5,747 nucleotides of DNA from Bacillota bacterium (lineage in GTDB: Bacteria > Bacillota_C > Negativicutes > Sporomusales > Sporomusaceae), in contig JAEZQV010000486.1 in assembly GCA_023441125.1 (NCBI GenBank), positions 1 to 5,747 on the forward strand, given 5' to 3'. This document shows positions 1-5,736 of the stretch, in pieces. The notes under the pieces are model-generated. The model ran no database searches, was not told where the DNA came from, and saw only the letters and a list, made by a program, of their open reading frames with translations. How positions within the stretch are numbered: position 1 is the stretch's first letter; every line of letters begins with the position of its first letter. The position numbers were made by a program, and so were the translations under genes.

Positions 1-1178
1 ACCCATTCAATAGCATTCTTTAATTCCCTTACATTTCCCGGCCAGGAATGCCCGCAGAGGCTTTGCGCCGCACTGTTACTGATTGCCCGGAAGGCTTTCC
101 CTTTTTCCCGCGCGAAACGCCGGAGAAACATTTCCGCCAACGGTACAATCGAGTCAACCCGCTCCCGGAGCGGCGGAATTGTTATTTGCCCTACATTCAG
201 ACGGTAATACAAATCCTTTCTAAACAAGCCTTTCTCGACGGATTCCAGTAAATCAACATTGGTCGCACAGATGATGCGCACATCGGTCTTGACCTTGCGG
301 AGCCCACCCACCCGGTAAAACTCTTTCTCCTGCAACACACGCAGCAACTTGGCCTGCAAATCAAGCGGCATTTCGCCAATTTCATCCAGGAACAAGGTTC
401 CGCCAGCTGCAATATCAAGCTTGCCTTTTTGCCCCTTTAGCAGGCCGCCGGTAAAGGAACCGGCCTCATAGCCGAATAGTTCGCTTTCAAACAGGCTGGG
501 GGTCAAAGCTGCACAATTAATGTCGACGAATGGCGCGGAGGTCCCGGCGGCGCCATTATGAATCATCCTGGCGACAACTTCTTTGCCGGTGCCGGTTTCG
601 CCCTGAATAAGCACCGGGATCGCCCGGTCCTGATTATACATTTCGGCCCGCCGCGTGATATCTTTCATAGTTGGCGAAAACAAGCCCACTTCACCTACCC
701 CGACCGCCTTGGCGACGATTTGCCGCAACCGCTGGACTTCTTCAACTGCCTCCTGCGTAGCAACCTTTACTTCCTCCTGAAACTGACTGGTCAAACGTTC
801 ATTTTCGCGCAGTAATGCCTGATGCTCCGCCACCCGGTCAATAACCACAACCAGTTCTTCCACATTAATTGGTTTCAAAAGATAGTCGAAAGCGCCGGCC
901 CGCAAGGCTTCAACCGCCGATTCAACCGTACCATGACCGGTAAAAAGCACTACCTCGGTATGGCGGGCCGGCAGCGCCCGTATTTCTTTTAACAACTCCA
1001 GGCCGGACATGCCGGGCATGCGTATATCACTGATCACCAAGGGAAAATCTTCCGTCCGGCACAGGGTCAGAGCCTCCTCGCCAGACGAGCATTCGATTAC
1101 GTGATGACCGGTTTTTCGCAAAAACTTACCGACCGAATGACGGACAATTATATCATCATCTACCAGGATGAGATTCAT
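1..1178 (-). CDS. Sigma-54-dependent response regulator, NtrC family (C-terminus cut off by window edge)
   Basis: My translation of the minus strand from ATG 1178-1176 gives 392 codons with no stop before the left edge. A receiver domain spans about residues 1-115: acidic pocket Asp7/Asp8, phosphoacceptor Asp51 in SDIRMPG, Thr80 and Lys102 in LLKPIN. A charged, probably helical linker covers about 117-165. The AAA+ sigma-54 interaction domain covers about 167-392: Walker A GETGTGKE (193-200), loop GSFTGG (240-245, variant of GAFTGA), Walker B GTLFLDE (260-266), FRKDLYYRLNV (319-329) and the family motif WPGNVREL (379-386). The missing part should be a Fis-type helix-turn-helix of roughly 60-80 residues, so target specificity cannot be judged. 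By family knowledge, phosphorylation drives oligomerisation and ATP-dependent opening of RNA polymerase-sigma-54 complexes. It lies 21 bases downstream of the sensor kinase and is almost certainly its partner in one operon. The start is supported by an AAAGAGG ribosome binding site. The family call is very secure; the regulated genes are unknown. Confidence 0.97.
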   Translation of the reverse strand, partial: MNLILVDDDIIVRHSVGKFLRKTGHHVIECSSGEEALTLCRTEDFPLVISDIRMPGMSGLELLKEIRALPARHTEVVLFTGHGTVESAVEALRAGAFDYLLKPINVEELVVVIDRVAEHQALLRENERLTSQFQEEVKVATQEAVEEVQRLRQIVAKAVGVGEVGLFSPTMKDITRRAEMYNQDRAIPVLIQGETGTGKEVVARMIHNGAAGTSAPFVDINCAALTPSLFESELFGYEAGSFTGGLLKGQKGKLDIAAGGTLFLDEIGEMPLDLQAKLLRVLQEKEFYRVGGLRKVKTDVRIICATNVDLLESVEKGLFRKDLYYRLNVGQITIPPLRERVDSIVPLAEMFLRRFAREKGKAFRAISNSAAQSLCGHSWPGNVRELKNAIEW

Positions 1179-1188
1179 TTTCTGTTCG

Positions 1189-1195
1189 CCTCTTT
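1189..1195 (-). promoter_or_regulatory. Ribosome binding site of the response regulator
   Basis: On the minus strand AAAGAGG lies in the 21-base gap between the kinase stop codon and the regulator ATG, 10 bases before the ATG. It supports the chosen start. The short gap argues for co-transcription rather than a separate promoter. Confidence 0.6.
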
Positions 1196-1199
1196 CTAT

Positions 1200-3794
1200 C
1201 TATAATTCTGCCTTGTTTAGCCTGAATTGTATCGTGAATGTTGCTCCTCCCCATTGATTGTCGGTTACGGTAATCACACCGCTATGACTGAGCATAACCG
1301 ATTGGACTATGGCCAGGCCCAGCCCCATTCCCATTGGTTTGGTGGTATAAAATGCATCGAAAATCATTTTTTGGGCGGACTCGGGTACACCTGTCCCGTT
1401 GTCTTCAATGCTAAACCAGACACTTTCATCAATCCACGTTTTAATCTGGACCCGTATTTCTTTGTTCTCCATGGTGCCCGCCGCTTGTATCGCGTTATAT
1501 ATCAGGTTGACAATCGCGTGTTCCATATAAGTAAGCGAGCCATACATTGCCGGCAGCGCCGCAGCCAGTTCCAGCGTTACCACAGCATTACAGCGGCTTA
1601 ACTCTAACTCCATTAGTTTAATTGAATTGATAACTGCATCATTCAAACTGAAAAATTCCCGTTTCAGCTGCTGGTTGACCTGAATAAGCTTGCGGATATA
1701 ACTGATGATGTCGGCAGCCCGCCGGGATTGACTGGAAATAGTACGTATATCGTCGGTAAACTCAGCTAAATCATAGGGATGTCCGCCTTTTGACCACATC
1801 AATATGCTGTCGGCAATCACTTTAATGGCTGTCAGCGGCTGATTTATCTCATGGGCAATACTGGCGGCAATCTCACCGAGAAAGGCCAGCTTCTCCGTCT
1901 TGGCATTTCGCTCCCGGGCCTGCAGCAGATCCATTTCTGATTTTTTTCGTTCTGTAATGTCACGAACGATCGACAGACCTACCGGTATTCCATTTAGCTG
2001 AAATACACAAGCATGGATTTCGACCGGAAAAGAGCTGCCGTCTTTCGTAACATAGCAGCTTTCAAAAATGACCTGTCTGTCCTGACGTTCTTTCATAAGC
2101 GTGACAAGACCAAACAACTTTTTGGCGTGGGAATTAATGCTGAATGGTGTTAACATAAACAATTCTTCCCTGGTGTAGCCCAGTTTGCGGCAAGCAACAT
2201 CATTTACCTCAATATATTTTCCCGGATTGCCATTTTCACTGACGCTCCACAAAAACAAGGCATCCTGTACGCTGTTAAACAGCATTCGATAGCGCTCTTC
2301 CATTGCTTCACGTTCAATTATTTCCTGTGCTAATATCCGGTTGGCGATAGCTAAATCCGCTGTTCTCTCCTCAACTCGCCGTTCCAAGTGCTGATGAGCC
2401 TGCTGTAAGGCCTCGGTGGCCAGCCTTTTATCATGAATGTCCACACAGCAGCCAATAAAACCGGCAAATTCACCTTGCGCGTCATATCTTGGCAGACCAC
2501 TCGCCGAAACCCAGCGATACTGGCCATCATGGTGCAACTGACGGTATTCTGCCTGGAAGACGGTTTGCTTGCGGGCAGCATTACTGTATACTGTCAGACT
2601 CAGTTGACGATCATCCGGATGAATACCATTGCCCCATTCATTCTCCGGAGTGCTGCCGGTATACTCCCGCCAGCGCTGATTAACGAAAATGAACTTTCCT
2701 TTCTGGTCATCCATCCAGATCATAATCGGCACATGATTCGCCATATAACGGAACCGCTCCTCACTTTCCCTGATAGCGGCTTCGGCGGCAAAGCGTTCGG
2801 AAATATCCCGCGTAACAGACAATACTGCCGGTTGTCCCTCAAATGAAAATAAATGCGCGTTAATTTCCAACGGCACTTTCTTCCCGGATTTATGGATGTT
2901 TACCACCTGAAACAGGGCATGACCTGCCTGCGTTATCCGGTCGTTATTTTCCTTGAAATTGATATTGGCCCCGGGATCAGTGATGTCTACATACGTTTTG
3001 GCCAATAATTCCTCCCGGGTATATCCCAGTTGTTGGCAGGCCATGTCATTAACCTCCAAAAAACGGGGAGGGCCGCCCGCTCCGTTCAAAGGTCTGACTA
3101 AAATCCCATCATTACTGCTATGAAAGAGCAGGCGGTATTTCTCTTCGTTTTGCGCCAGCTGATCCTGCAGCCGCCGGCTGTCCATCGTCCGTCTGATAGC
3201 CCAGTCAAGCACGGTTGTGCCAACCATGTTGCCAACGAAAATTGGCACGAATATATTGAGCAATTTTTCAGGCTGCAGCATATCCGGCGAGATTGCCCCG
3301 CCATCATCGTAACTTCCAATCAAAACAAATACCCCTAAGGAAAACAGGGTACTCATTACCGCAGTTATGAAAAAGACCTGCATATGGTTTCTGCCAGTCA
3401 TCCGTTGCAAAACCAGAACGCTTATCGGCCCTAAGAACAGGGCCGTAACTGCCCAGGGCAGCCAGCCTGGTCCAATTGCTATGCGGATAATGACAGTTAT
3501 AAAGGCAACCATTATACTTTCCCGCATCCCCAAATAAACGGCCGCGAGAATAATGGAGGATGCCCGCAGATCTACGATCATTCCGTTGGCAGCCAGTGTT
3601 ACGATCATAAATGCGCAAGCCAGGAGCGAAAAAAAAGCCGTACCCTGCCAGCTAAACTTACCATGCCTGTGCGGAATAATCTGTGGATACCGCTGCAAAC
3701 ATAAAAAAAGAATGATACTAATAACACTCATATTTTTTAGTAATTCAATGGTAAGGCTAATTATCTCAGTCGTAAGAGCACTCAATGATTTCAC
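1200..3794 (-). CDS. Membrane sensor histidine kinase: LytS-type 5TMR domain, three PAS domains, HisKA and HATPase
   Basis: A protein of 864 residues from GTG to TAG. The N-terminal ~200 residues are hydrophobic, with five or six membrane helices (about 13-33, 51-71, 78-104, 111-130, 137-160, 178-200). The pattern ANGMIVDLR (69-77) followed by a helix ending IIRIAIGPG resembles the 5TM-5TMR_LYT domain of LytS-type sensors. PAS1 is about 217-335, PAS2 about 344-458 and PAS3 about 499-616, with a coiled-coil-like stretch at 455-500. The kinase core has an H-box with phosphoacceptor His648 in AHEINQPLTAI, an N-box around Asn763/Asn767, a G1 box DNGTG (798-802), an F-box-like FDAFYTTKP (812-820) and a G2 box GMGLGL (822-827). 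All catalytic residues appear present. The HEINQPL type of H-box is typical of NtrB/DctB/FixL-like kinases, which partner NtrC-type regulators, and such a regulator follows directly. Both termini should be cytoplasmic-facing around the kinase core. The signal is unknown. The start is uncertain: GTG has no well-placed ribosome binding site, and TTG at 3785-3783 (residue 4) is a good alternative. Confidence 0.96.
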   Translation of the reverse strand: MKSLSALTTEIISLTIELLKNMSVISIILFLCLQRYPQIIPHRHGKFSWQGTAFFSLLACAFMIVTLAANGMIVDLRASSIILAAVYLGMRESIMVAFITVIIRIAIGPGWLPWAVTALFLGPISVLVLQRMTGRNHMQVFFITAVMSTLFSLGVFVLIGSYDDGGAISPDMLQPEKLLNIFVPIFVGNMVGTTVLDWAIRRTMDSRRLQDQLAQNEEKYRLLFHSSNDGILVRPLNGAGGPPRFLEVNDMACQQLGYTREELLAKTYVDITDPGANINFKENNDRITQAGHALFQVVNIHKSGKKVPLEINAHLFSFEGQPAVLSVTRDISERFAAEAAIRESEERFRYMANHVPIMIWMDDQKGKFIFVNQRWREYTGSTPENEWGNGIHPDDRQLSLTVYSNAARKQTVFQAEYRQLHHDGQYRWVSASGLPRYDAQGEFAGFIGCCVDIHDKRLATEALQQAHQHLERRVEERTADLAIANRILAQEIIEREAMEERYRMLFNSVQDALFLWSVSENGNPGKYIEVNDVACRKLGYTREELFMLTPFSINSHAKKLFGLVTLMKERQDRQVIFESCYVTKDGSSFPVEIHACVFQLNGIPVGLSIVRDITERKKSEMDLLQARERNAKTEKLAFLGEIAASIAHEINQPLTAIKVIADSILMWSKGGHPYDLAEFTDDIRTISSQSRRAADIISYIRKLIQVNQQLKREFFSLNDAVINSIKLMELELSRCNAVVTLELAAALPAMYGSLTYMEHAIVNLIYNAIQAAGTMENKEIRVQIKTWIDESVWFSIEDNGTGVPESAQKMIFDAFYTTKPMGMGLGLAIVQSVMLSHSGVITVTDNQWGGATFTIQFRLNKAEL

Positions 3795-3797
3795 CCC
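3791..3797 (-). promoter_or_regulatory. Possible ribosome binding site that would favour a TTG start for the kinase
   Basis: GGGGTGA on the minus strand overlaps the GTG start and lies 5 bases before an in-frame TTG (3785-3783). It resembles the 3' part of the extended GGAGGTGA Shine-Dalgarno sequence. Nothing comparable precedes the GTG. The next in-frame ATG (codon 22) has no purine-rich site and would remove part of the first membrane helix. The inferred start is therefore GTG or TTG, differing by three residues. Confidence 0.35.
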
Positions 3798-3830
3798 ATC
3801 GGCACAATTCGACGCATATATTGAAAATCC

Positions 3831-3861
3831 TTGATGTTTTTTGGATATTTTTCTATATAAC
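3831..3861 (+). promoter_or_regulatory. Candidate sigma-70-type promoter for the hydrolase gene
   Basis: TTGATG (3831-3836), a 17-base spacer and TATATA (3854-3859; overlapping alternative TATAAC at 3856-3861) give a -35/-10 pair with four of six consensus matches at each box. Transcription would start about 80 bases before the hydrolase ATG. The region is AT-rich, so chance matches are likely. A perfect TATAAT at 3883-3888 also exists but lacks a -35 box at the right distance. Confidence 0.35.
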
Positions 3862-3876
3862 TACTCGCCCCTGGAC

Positions 3877-3902
3877 GATAGTTATAATTATATGATACTA
3901 TC
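3877..3902. repeat. Inverted repeat in the divergent intergenic region (possible operator)
   Basis: GATAGT (3877-3882) and ACTATC (3897-3902) are perfect inverted copies separated by 14 AT-rich bases that contain the self-complementary ATAATTAT. The repeat lies downstream of the candidate hydrolase promoter and upstream of the kinase gene, so a bound repressor could act on either side. The size is modest and the region is AT-rich. Operator function is only inferred. Confidence 0.3.
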
Positions 3903-3936
3903 AACGCATGTTATCAGCTACGGGTGTAATTTTAGC

Positions 3937-3941
3937 GGAGG
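3937..3941 (+). promoter_or_regulatory. Ribosome binding site of the hydrolase gene, deciding its start
   Basis: GGAGG lies 7 bases before ATG 3949. The open frame reaches back to a TTG at 3841, but that start has no ribosome binding site. Starting at 3949 also puts a charged leader and a membrane helix at the protein N-terminus, as expected of an anchored enzyme. Confidence 0.85.
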
Positions 3942-3948
3942 AAACCCT

Positions 3949-4935
3949 ATGTACAAAGATCATGAAACCAGAACACTGAAGAGAAAGGTATGGCTGCAGA
4001 CAACCGGCCTGTTGTTGGCAATCCTCTTCGTCTTGTTTATAATCGTCAATGCAGTTGGCCTGGTGGCCGGTAATGCATTTTACAAACAGTTCTGTGTCTG
4101 GCATACGCGGTTTGATGCCCGGCGATTTCAGTCGCTGCAAGCGACACTGGATGACGGTATAAAAAATAAAAACTGGAAAAACATCAGTCTTAAGTCCCGC
4201 CAGGGATATATATTACAGGGCTCTTACCTGCCTAATCCCAAGCCTACCAATAATACTGTCATATTTGTACACGGCATTGCCGGCAGCCGGTTAATGGGCC
4301 TCTGGTACGCGCCGATATATTGGCGCGCCGGCTATAATGTATTAATTTATGATTCGCGCGCAAGCGGCCAAAGCGGTGGCGAATCAGTAACCTGGGGCTA
4401 TTATGAAAGATATGATCTTGATCAGTGGGTTGATTGGGTAGAACAGCACAATCCGGGCGGCATCATCGGCATACACGGTGTATCAATGGGCGCTGCCACC
4501 GCCCTGATGCACGCCGAAATGAATGAAGCCACCCACCGGGTGCAATTTTACGTCGCCGACAGTGCTTACTCCGATTTAGCAGAGCTGCTTACCCAGCAGA
4601 TTGCTGTTGCGGTAAACCTGCACTCTTCTTTTTGGACCAAACTTCTGTTATGGTACGCCAGCCTTGCGGCTAACTGGCAGTCAGGCTGGCGCTTTCAGGA
4701 TGTCTCTCCTGTCCAATCGGTCAGGAATGTAACCACGCCGATCCTCTATCTGCACGGCGCAGCAGATATCCTGGTCCCTGAATATATGTGCGAGCAACTG
4801 TATCAGTCAACCAAAGGGGTTAGACTCAAGCACATCTTCCCCAACGATGCGCATGCGATGTCCATTTTCAGTCATAAACCAGAGTATCGTCAGCATGTAA
4901 TAGATTTTTTGGCTAAGATCAGCCCATTATCCTAA
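3949..4935 (+). CDS. Membrane-anchored alpha/beta hydrolase (serine hydrolase)
   Basis: A protein of 328 residues. A basic N-terminus (KRK at 11-13) and a hydrophobic helix at about 18-41 look like an uncleaved signal anchor, placing the catalytic domain outside the cytoplasmic membrane. The hydrolase fold follows: strand plus oxyanion motif VIFVHGIAG (104-112), the YDSRASGQSGG segment (134-144), the nucleophile elbow GVSMG with Ser179 (177-181), the acid Asp273 in HGAADILVP, and the catalytic His302 in NDAHAMS. The full Ser-Asp-His triad is therefore visible. The fold and layout resemble YqkD/BEM46-like hydrolases annotated in many Bacillota, whose substrates are mostly unknown. The reaction could be esterase, lipase, thioesterase or peptidase-like, and I cannot choose among these. 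The gene is transcribed divergently from the kinase operon and convergently with the tRNA genes, so it is probably monocistronic, ending at the hairpin at 5027-5067. The triad identification is firm; the substrate is unknown. Confidence 0.93.
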   Translation: MYKDHETRTLKRKVWLQTTGLLLAILFVLFIIVNAVGLVAGNAFYKQFCVWHTRFDARRFQSLQATLDDGIKNKNWKNISLKSRQGYILQGSYLPNPKPTNNTVIFVHGIAGSRLMGLWYAPIYWRAGYNVLIYDSRASGQSGGESVTWGYYERYDLDQWVDWVEQHNPGGIIGIHGVSMGAATALMHAEMNEATHRVQFYVADSAYSDLAELLTQQIAVAVNLHSSFWTKLLLWYASLAANWQSGWRFQDVSPVQSVRNVTTPILYLHGAADILVPEYMCEQLYQSTKGVRLKHIFPNDAHAMSIFSHKPEYRQHVIDFLAKISPLS

Positions 4936-5026
4936 TTTGACAATATTAACGGCACGATGTCTGGCCTTACTAAGCAGGACGGCGTAAACACCGGTGATGT
5001 AAAAGTCTGAAAAGATTCCGTGTATA

Positions 5027-5067
5027 AAAATAAACGCTTCACTGTATAACAGCGAAGCGTTTATTTT
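5027..5067. terminator. Bidirectional intrinsic terminator between hydrolase gene and tRNA-Leu
   Basis: Fourteen bases (5027-5040) pair perfectly with 5054-5067. After one A/C mismatch, CTGT (5042-5045) pairs with ACAG (5049-5052) around an ATA loop. The arm ends are T-rich in both reading directions (TTTATTTT on plus, TTTATTTTTAT on minus), as expected of a terminator that serves the convergent hydrolase gene and the tRNA-Leu transcript. It begins two bases after the tRNA-Leu CCA end. Confidence 0.85.
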
Positions 5068-5069
5068 AC

Positions 5070-5158
5070 TGGTGCCGAGGACCGGAATCGAACCGGTACG
5101 GAAATTTCTTTCCGACGGATTTTAAGTCCGTTGCGTCTGCCAGTTCCGCCACCCCGGC
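5070..5158 (-). tRNA. tRNA-Leu (anticodon UAA)
   Basis: A complete 89-nt class II tRNA including encoded CCA. The acceptor stem GCCGGGG pairs with CCTCGGC (one G-U), the discriminator is A, the anticodon loop is CTTAAAA with anticodon at 5124-5122, there is a long variable arm (CGGAAA-GAAA-TTTCCG), and the T-loop is TTCGATT. It decodes UUA and, by wobble, UUG. It is last in the minus-strand array, separated from tRNA-Cys by an internal terminator and about 130 bases, so it is probably an independent transcript. Confidence 0.98.
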
Positions 5159-5177
5159 ATAATATAAAGAAACACGG

Positions 5178-5199
5178 CTGGCGCCGAGTATCCGGCGAA
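5178..5199 (-). repeat. Decayed copy of a tRNA-Leu 3' end (tentative)
   Basis: Plus-strand CTGGCGCCGAG (5178-5188) matches CTGGTGCCGAG (5069-5079), the CCA end and acceptor arm of tRNA-Leu, at 10 of 11 bases and in the same orientation. With small gaps the match continues through CCGG and CGAA, corresponding to the T arm. It lies 19 bases upstream of intact tRNA-Leu in transcription order. It may be a remnant of a tandemly duplicated tRNA-Leu, or chance. It also forms a small hairpin (CGCCG 5182-5186 with CGGCG 5193-5197). Confidence 0.35.
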
Positions 5200-5218
5200 G
5201 TACCAATCAATATTGTCC

Positions 5219-5247
5219 CTTATCCGGGAGCGAAATTTTTCTGTCTA
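5219..5247 (-). promoter_or_regulatory. Candidate promoter for tRNA-Leu
   Basis: On the minus strand TAGACA (5247-5242, five of six consensus bases) is followed after exactly 17 bases by GATAAG (5224-5219, four of six). It sits downstream of the terminator that ends the tRNA-Asp-to-Cys transcript and would start a leader of roughly 50 bases before tRNA-Leu. The need for a separate promoter follows from that terminator; the exact boxes are inferred. Confidence 0.4.
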
Positions 5248-5254
5248 AGAGGAT

Positions 5255-5290
5255 AAATAAAAACCACGTAACGGTGGTTTTTATTTTTTT
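5255..5290. terminator. Intrinsic terminator inside the tRNA cluster, after tRNA-Cys
   Basis: Thirteen bases (5255-5267) pair perfectly with 5274-5286 around the loop GTAACG. On the minus strand the stem ends in GTGGTTTTTATTTAT, a normal terminator tail for the upstream tRNA genes. On the plus strand the tail is an even longer T-run to 5290. It starts within a few bases of the tRNA-Cys CCA end, the same close arrangement seen at tRNA-Leu. Confidence 0.85.
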
Positions 5291-5291
5291 G

Positions 5292-5366
<75 letters not shown>

Positions 5367-5373
5367 GTCTGTA

Positions 5374-5448
5374 TGGAGCGGAAAACGAGATTCGAACTCG
5401 CGACCCTCGCCTTGGCAAGGCGATGCTCTACCACTGAGCTACTTCCGC
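5374..5448 (-). tRNA. tRNA-Gly (anticodon GCC)
   Basis: 75 nt with encoded CCA. Acceptor GCGGAAG pairs with TTTCCGC (one G-U), the D arm is GCTCAGTGGTAGAGC, the anticodon stem is TCGCC/GGCGA with loop TTGCCAA (anticodon 5416-5414), and the T arm is GCGAG-TTCGAAT-CTCGT. It decodes GGC and GGU. Five bases separate it from tRNA-Phe. Confidence 0.98.
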
Positions 5449-5453
5449 ATAAC

Positions 5454-5529
<76 letters not shown>

Positions 5530-5551
5530 GGGAAAGGAAATTCTTTGCTAC

Positions 5552-5609
5552 CGCTCAGAACTAAGCGATTCGCACAAGTTTTCACGTCACTATCGTTCCT
5601 AAAAACTTG
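5552..5609 (-). repeat. Two stem-loops in the tRNA-Asp/tRNA-Phe spacer
   Basis: The spacer 5530-5621 contains a perfect 8-bp inverted repeat, CAAGTTTT (5575-5582) with AAAACTTG (5602-5609), around a 19-nt loop. A second hairpin, CGCTCA/TAAGCG (5552-5557, 5562-5567), closes fully only in minus-strand RNA, where the odd pair becomes U-G. Neither has a terminator-like T-run. They may guide processing of the tRNA precursor or belong to a dispersed repeat. The function is unknown. Confidence 0.45.
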
Positions 5610-5621
5610 GCTCTCTGCTTA

Positions 5622-5698
5622 TGGCGACCCTGAACGGATTTGAACCGTCGATCTCCGCCGTGACAGGGCGGCATGTTAGACCGCTACACCACAGGGCC
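5622..5698 (-). tRNA. tRNA-Asp (anticodon GUC)
   Basis: 77 nt with encoded CCA. Acceptor GGCCCTG pairs with CAGGGTC (one G-U), the discriminator is G (typical of tRNA-Asp), the anticodon stem is CCGCC/GGCGG with loop CTGTCAC (anticodon 5664-5662), and the T arm is GACGG-TTCAAAT-CCGTT. It is the first tRNA visible on the minus strand. The array may continue beyond the right edge. Confidence 0.98.
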
Positions 5699-5720
5699 GC
5701 GTAAAAAGCGACTGTCTACA

Positions 5721-5736
5721 AACGCCCATCTGCGTT
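5721..5736. repeat. Small hairpin upstream of tRNA-Asp
   Basis: AACGC (5721-5725) and GCGTT (5732-5736) pair perfectly around a six-base loop, in the 49 bases between tRNA-Asp and the window edge. No promoter boxes or tRNA are recognisable there. It may be part of a precursor leader or of a spacer whose other half lies outside. Confidence 0.3.

Noticed and set aside
48..815. Short frames at 48-251, 197-418 and 558-815 overlapping the response regulator
   Set aside because: The region encodes a continuous receiver and AAA+ domain on the minus strand with all family motifs. The short frames are shadows.
1227..3618. Several reading frames of 64-137 codons within the kinase gene on both strands
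   Set aside because: They overlap a gene whose protein has intact domains and catalytic motifs along its entire length. They lack ribosome sites and recognisable domains.
3798..3816. A sigma-54-like sequence, CGGCACAATTCGACGC, upstream of the hydrolase
   Set aside because: The GG and GC elements are one base too far apart and the -12 TTGC is missing, so it does not fit the strict spacing of sigma-54 promoters.
3841..3948. Possible 36-residue N-terminal extension of the hydrolase from TTG 3841
   Set aside because: It has no ribosome site, would overlap the candidate promoter, and would put extra sequence before a normal membrane anchor. ATG 3949 has GGAGG 7 bases upstream.
4937..4942. A perfect TTGACA just after the hydrolase stop codon
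   Set aside because: No -10 box lies 16-18 bases downstream, and any plus-strand transcript would run straight into the terminator at 5027-5067 with no gene to read.
5575..5609. Stem-loop in the tRNA-Asp/tRNA-Phe spacer considered as a terminator
   Set aside because: The loop is 19 bases long and neither strand has a T-run after the stem, so intrinsic termination is unlikely.
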